This document shows, one piece after another, positions 1-64,000 of a stretch of 64,000 bases of DNA; positions within the stretch are counted from its first letter, which is position 1, and every line of letters starts with the position of its first letter. Origin of the DNA: Chaetorhynchus papuensis. Its lineage: Eukaryota; Chordata; Aves; Passeriformes; Rhipiduridae. The translations under genes were made by a program, and so were the position numbers. Under the pieces are notes generated by a model. The model was given only the letters and a program-made list of their open reading frames with translations, was not told where the DNA came from and did not search any database. The stretch spans positions 273,111-337,110 of the forward strand of contig VWYX01000910.1 of assembly GCA_013396525.1 (NCBI GenBank), read 5' to 3'.

Positions 1-3000
1 TCAAAAGGTCTTTGAAATAAGCGTAAGTCCAGCGGAGGTGAGAATCCAGTTAGACTATATAATTACATGACAGCAGAAGTTGTCGGGGTGAATGTTAGAG
101 GAGTCTGGTGGGTAAAAGCCCTGCCACATGGTATGGAAAAGGTAATTTACACATGTGGTTCATATGGTTAGTTTCCACGCCCATCGTCTCAGTAGCTATA
201 CTGCAGTCATTTGGTGTGGTCTCACAAAGCATTTTTATTGCTGTACAGATACACTTAAATGATCTTACGTTACCCTATTGCTGCTTGTGTTACCTCTGTT
301 TTTATTAATGTGACTCTGCTTTTACTGAATGGCATCTTTCAGTGTAATACTGAGCTCTGCAACGCTTGCTTTGTTTTACAAATTGGACAAGGCTTTTTCC
401 TTTACTGCTTTCTAAAAAACACTACATGCAGAATATGCTTTGAGAATGGAACTTCCTAGGCTTTAATTTTATCTATTTTGTTTCCTTTTTTATTACTGTC
501 TTTCTATATTTTTGACCTTTCTATGAGCACAGAATTCTCAGTTATTTTAACAGGAGTTTGGCATTAGTAGGGGCAATAGGGTAACAGCCAAAGTAGCTTT
601 CTAGTATCTTTTATTGTAGTCTGTAAGTGTTATATCTCTGTTGTATGTTGCTATGTGAGCTTTTCAATACTGTCACTTCAAATATTTCATCATGGTTTTT
701 CTCCTCTCAAAAATCTAATTTTTCTTGTGTCTGTTGTGTTTCTTGTCCTGATGTTAATACAGTTTTGCTCAATACTGCTCAGCAGTATTTATCTGGTTCT
801 TGCAATTAGAGAGGTTAGAAAAAAATCCCTGTTTTTCTAATATCTCCATTAATCATAATTATCAAGTGAGATCTGCAGTAACTCAGTAACTGTTTGTCTC
901 TTACTTTGTATTAAGGTGTGCGCCTACATGCATGTAGACACACTCGTGTAAAATCAACCTTTTTGGCACAGCACAAACAGGACCTGTAACAATCAGTAAG
1001 AGCAGTTCCACCCAGTATAAAATGAAAAGGTCGGAAAAAAACCAAAGCTTTATCCCAAACAAATAATGTTTCTTTCATAGGGATTCACTGTTACCATGTT
1101 AGCATGATTTAGCGTTCTGAGTTGCCACACTAATTAATGTGTGGTACAAAAAAATGTAACAATTCAGCTCACAAAAATAGATTTTATTTCTGAAAACTAA
1201 TACACTCGTTTTTGAAAATGAACTTTAGAATTATTTAGCAATGGAAGACAAAATAAATAGCATCTTTCTGTTCTTTCTCATCATGCCACAGAGCGGAAGG
1301 TTTACCTGTTTAGCTCTGAAAATGCAAACTCTTCACAACTCTTGAAATTGTGATGAGATACCCCAGACTGCACAATGAAACAAAAGTGAAACCCTAGCTG
1401 ACCAGTTTTCTAACAAGATGTGTGATGAGTATGACCTCTTGTGTTAGACATGGGAATATTCATTTTTTTATTCACGCAGTGAAACAACCAAGCAACTTGA
1501 CTAAATGTCTGAAAGCTCCTAACAGCACTGTCCTTGCATTTCAACAAATAAACAAGATAGCGGGAGTACAATTATAAAATCTGGGACTTGTGACTTCTAT
1601 ACATGAATTAGAAAAATAAATGCGATGATTTCCCCACAGAGAAAAAAAGATACAAAATATTTTAGTATAACAAGACTTTAAAAATATTTTTTTCTTCTTC
1701 TTCACAATTCTAATATAAGCTTCCATGATCAGAGAAGATGAAGTTACAGGACAGAGTCTTGGTGACTTCTAAATAAAACATGGAGATTTACAAATTCTTA
1801 AAAGGCCTTTCAAGGTAAATTAGGTCACAAGAACTTTATCTTCTGGTAAAATGAAAGCTTAAAAGAAAGTACCTTTAAGCAAAATTAAGGACACAGCACG
1901 AATAGAAAAGGAAAGATGAAACCTCACCTATCTAATCTTTAACTATAGTTCACAAAACATGTATTTTGAAAGCATACTTCAGCATGACTTTTATTTACAG
2001 AATAATAGAAGCCCAGGTTCCCAGGGATTTTAATTTTCAAAGATCCCTGAAATTCATGTGTGTTTCAAAACACAGGCAAAATGGGACCAGTGAGACAGAA
2101 TTACAGCACCGTGTTTTTTCAAAGAAAAAGGAATATCTGAAGCTGTGTTAAACAGCCTGTTTGAATTAAAAAAAAAAGCACCTTTTCTCTTGGCCATTGG
2201 TGTTCAGGGAAACTAGTGCAATATTGATCATCGACACACTTTAGTGTAACTTAAAAATGAAATTATTTTATCATTCATGCAATGAAGCGTGGGTGTATTT
2301 TTATTCAAAACTTGGTTGTAAGACAAATTTTTATTTATCACAAGGGATTACGATGTTGTGTATCATATATATGCCTACTTATGAGTGCTTTTACAAAATA
2401 ACATGCTATGTAAACATACTCAAATTTTAGTCTGTCTCTGAATAATTTATCTATATTGCAAACCATGATATTTACTACATTAATGAGGGTTGTTTTGTTG
2501 TGTGGGTGATGTGTGCTTGCTTTAAAACGTACATCTTGATTAGGAATTAACTATTTTAAATTTTATAACAGAGAATATTTTAAAATTTTTTTAATGACAG
2601 TGCCTCACTCATCTTTCTAAGCCACAACTCATCTAAGGGTTTCAACGGAAATTGAATGTCACGGGAGACACAAAAATTACAAAGATGCAGGCTTTTATCT
2701 TAGAAAGGCTTGGTGGATTTTGTCTTTAACATTGTCGAGACATTAACGATGTACCGAAACCTTCCACGCTATCAAATACTGACTGGGGGAAAAAAAAAAA
2801 AAGGAAGAACCCCCCTCTCTTAGTCTTGCCTAGTAGACAGGAATGACACAGCTGTAACAAGGTAAATCACTTTCCATTTTCATCATTCTTTCCTTAAGGA
2901 ATCTTCCCTTAAATAAATGCAGAAACGAGACTTTACCTGGTGCAGACATTGCTCTGCCTAATGGAGCAGCCAGAGTTGATTATTCAGTGGGGGCTTGGGA

Positions 3001-3029
3001 GGCAAAGAAAGGGGAAAAGGCAAAATGGT
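1..3029. other. AT-rich upstream flank, no gene supported
   Basis: This stretch before the KCNN2 CpG island is AT-rich, with dense stops in all frames and only short chance ORFs of 60 to 66 codons. I see no splice-bounded coding exon, RNA gene or recognisable transposon. It contains an A-run near 2790 and a short palindrome at 924-937, neither of which I interpret. It could hold distal regulatory sequence or untranslated upstream exons of KCNN2, but nothing in the sequence shows this. Confidence 0.6.
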
Positions 3030-3287
3030 AGCAGACAACCGGCTTCAGGACTGTGCCGGTAGTGCATGACAGGGGACCGGAGCCGGAGGGGAGCTACTCA
3101 GTGACACCGGTTCCGTTTCACGGTACAGCTCCCGCCGACCCGGCGGAGCAGGTCTCCAGCCCCGAACCGGCCCCGGCTGCCGCTGGCCTCGCACCCGGCT
3201 GCGCCTCTCCCTCCTCCGGCTGAGGGAAGAAGGAGCAGCCCGCAGAAGCCGTGCGTCCCCCCACCCGTCCTTCGTGACAGGCCCGGG

Positions 3288-3710
3288 ATGTGCCGGGGAG
3301 GGCTCCCCGCTCCCCGCCGCGGCCGCGGCCCCTTCCAGCTCCCTGCGGCCCGGGGCGCCGGGAGCGGAGCGAGCCCCACGCTGTGTTTTGCAGGGCGGAG
3401 GCGGCGGCGCTGCTGGACAGCTCCGGAGCGCGACGCGGCGCCCATGTTCCGGAGACGGCGCAGATGTGAGTGGGGAGCCGGGGAGAGCCGCCGGGGAGAG
3501 CCGCGGCGGAGCCCCTTCGCCGACAGGCGGGGGCGATCCCGGGAGCGAGCGCGCTCCCCGCCCCCGGGAAGCCCCGGGTTTCCGCGGCGCGGGCGGGGCG
3601 GGCGGGGGGCAAGGGCAGCCCTCACCTGCGGGGGGCGGGAGGCGGGATCCCCGCGGGCGGGGGCCCCGCGCCCCGCGCTGACGGCGCGGCCGGTCCGCCC
3701 CGGCAGGTGA
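3288..3710 (+). other. candidate upstream ORF in the KCNN2 leader
   Basis: An ATG at 3288 opens a 140-codon frame that ends at TGA 3708-3710, four bases before the SK2-L ATG at 3715. A second in-frame ATG lies at 3444. The predicted peptide is rich in Arg, Gly and Pro and matches no family I know, so it is probably a by-product of GC-rich DNA. If transcription starts upstream of 3288 and this region is not spliced out, its position could influence initiation at 3715 versus 4441. Confidence 0.3.
3591..3609 (+). promoter_or_regulatory. GC box and G-quadruplex motif
   Basis: Four runs of three or more G separated by single C bases (GGGCGGGGCGGGCGGGGGG) fit the canonical G-quadruplex pattern on the coding strand. 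The first ten bases also fit an Sp1/KLF GC box. The motif lies about 105 bases upstream of the SK2-L ATG, so it may act as promoter DNA, or as RNA structure if it is inside the leader. Confidence 0.55.
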
Positions 3711-3714
3711 CGTG

Positions 3715-63995
<60,281 letters not shown>

Positions 63996-64000
63996 GTAAG

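Noticed and set aside
924..937. 14-bp palindrome CTACATGCATGTAG
   Set aside because: A few perfect palindromes of this size are expected by chance in 64 kb.

Overview
The window is vertebrate nuclear DNA and carries the 5' two-thirds of one gene, KCNN2 (small-conductance calcium-activated potassium channel SK2), on the + strand. The organism is most probably a bird. Two observations support this: a CR1-like LINE fragment near 17.0 kb, and a roughly 0.9-kb interspersed repeat at about 21.9-22.8 kb that I recognise from avian genomes. Introns are AT-rich with little interspersed repeat, which fits. I see no bacterial or viral gene organisation and no second protein-coding gene that I can support.

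Layout: positions 1 to about 3000 are AT-rich upstream DNA with no supported gene. About 3030-5060 is a CpG-rich promoter and first-exon island. Coding exon 1 (3715-4896) holds the long SK2 N-terminus, with glutamine and histidine runs, the internal SK2-S start at 4441, and S1. Exon 2 (5075-5170) encodes S2. Exon 3 (24137-24555) encodes S3, S4 and S5. Exon 4 (49071-49212) encodes the pore helix, the GYGD filter and the start of S6. Exon 5 (61373-61483) encodes the rest of S6 and the start of the calmodulin-binding domain. Exon 6 (63909-63995) continues that domain. The window stops five bases into the next intron (GTAAG). The joined frame is open for 679 codons, with GT/AG at every junction; the remaining C-terminal exons lie outside.

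The introns (178 bp, 18,966 bp, 24,515 bp, 12,160 bp and 2,425 bp) hold the accessory signals. These are a strong REST/NRSF (RE1)-like site at 8095-8115 directly beside a 16-copy GC-rich minisatellite made of 17-bp and 14-bp units, the two avian transposon relics, a 220-bp polypyrimidine tract 0.5 kb after exon 3, TCTA and TTTTG microsatellites, a perfect 16-bp hairpin at 44224-44259, and a long pre-miRNA-sized hairpin at 61712-61802. There are two runs of N: 41063-41092 and 45438-45439.

I did not find a new multi-gene system. The most interesting items are regulatory or structural: the RE1-like site with its minisatellite, the two hairpins, the 5' leader (uORF, G-quadruplex motif, possible leader intron), and the homopolymer-rich SK2-L N-terminus. 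Family statements come from general knowledge of SK channels; comparisons with mammalian sequences are from memory, not alignment.
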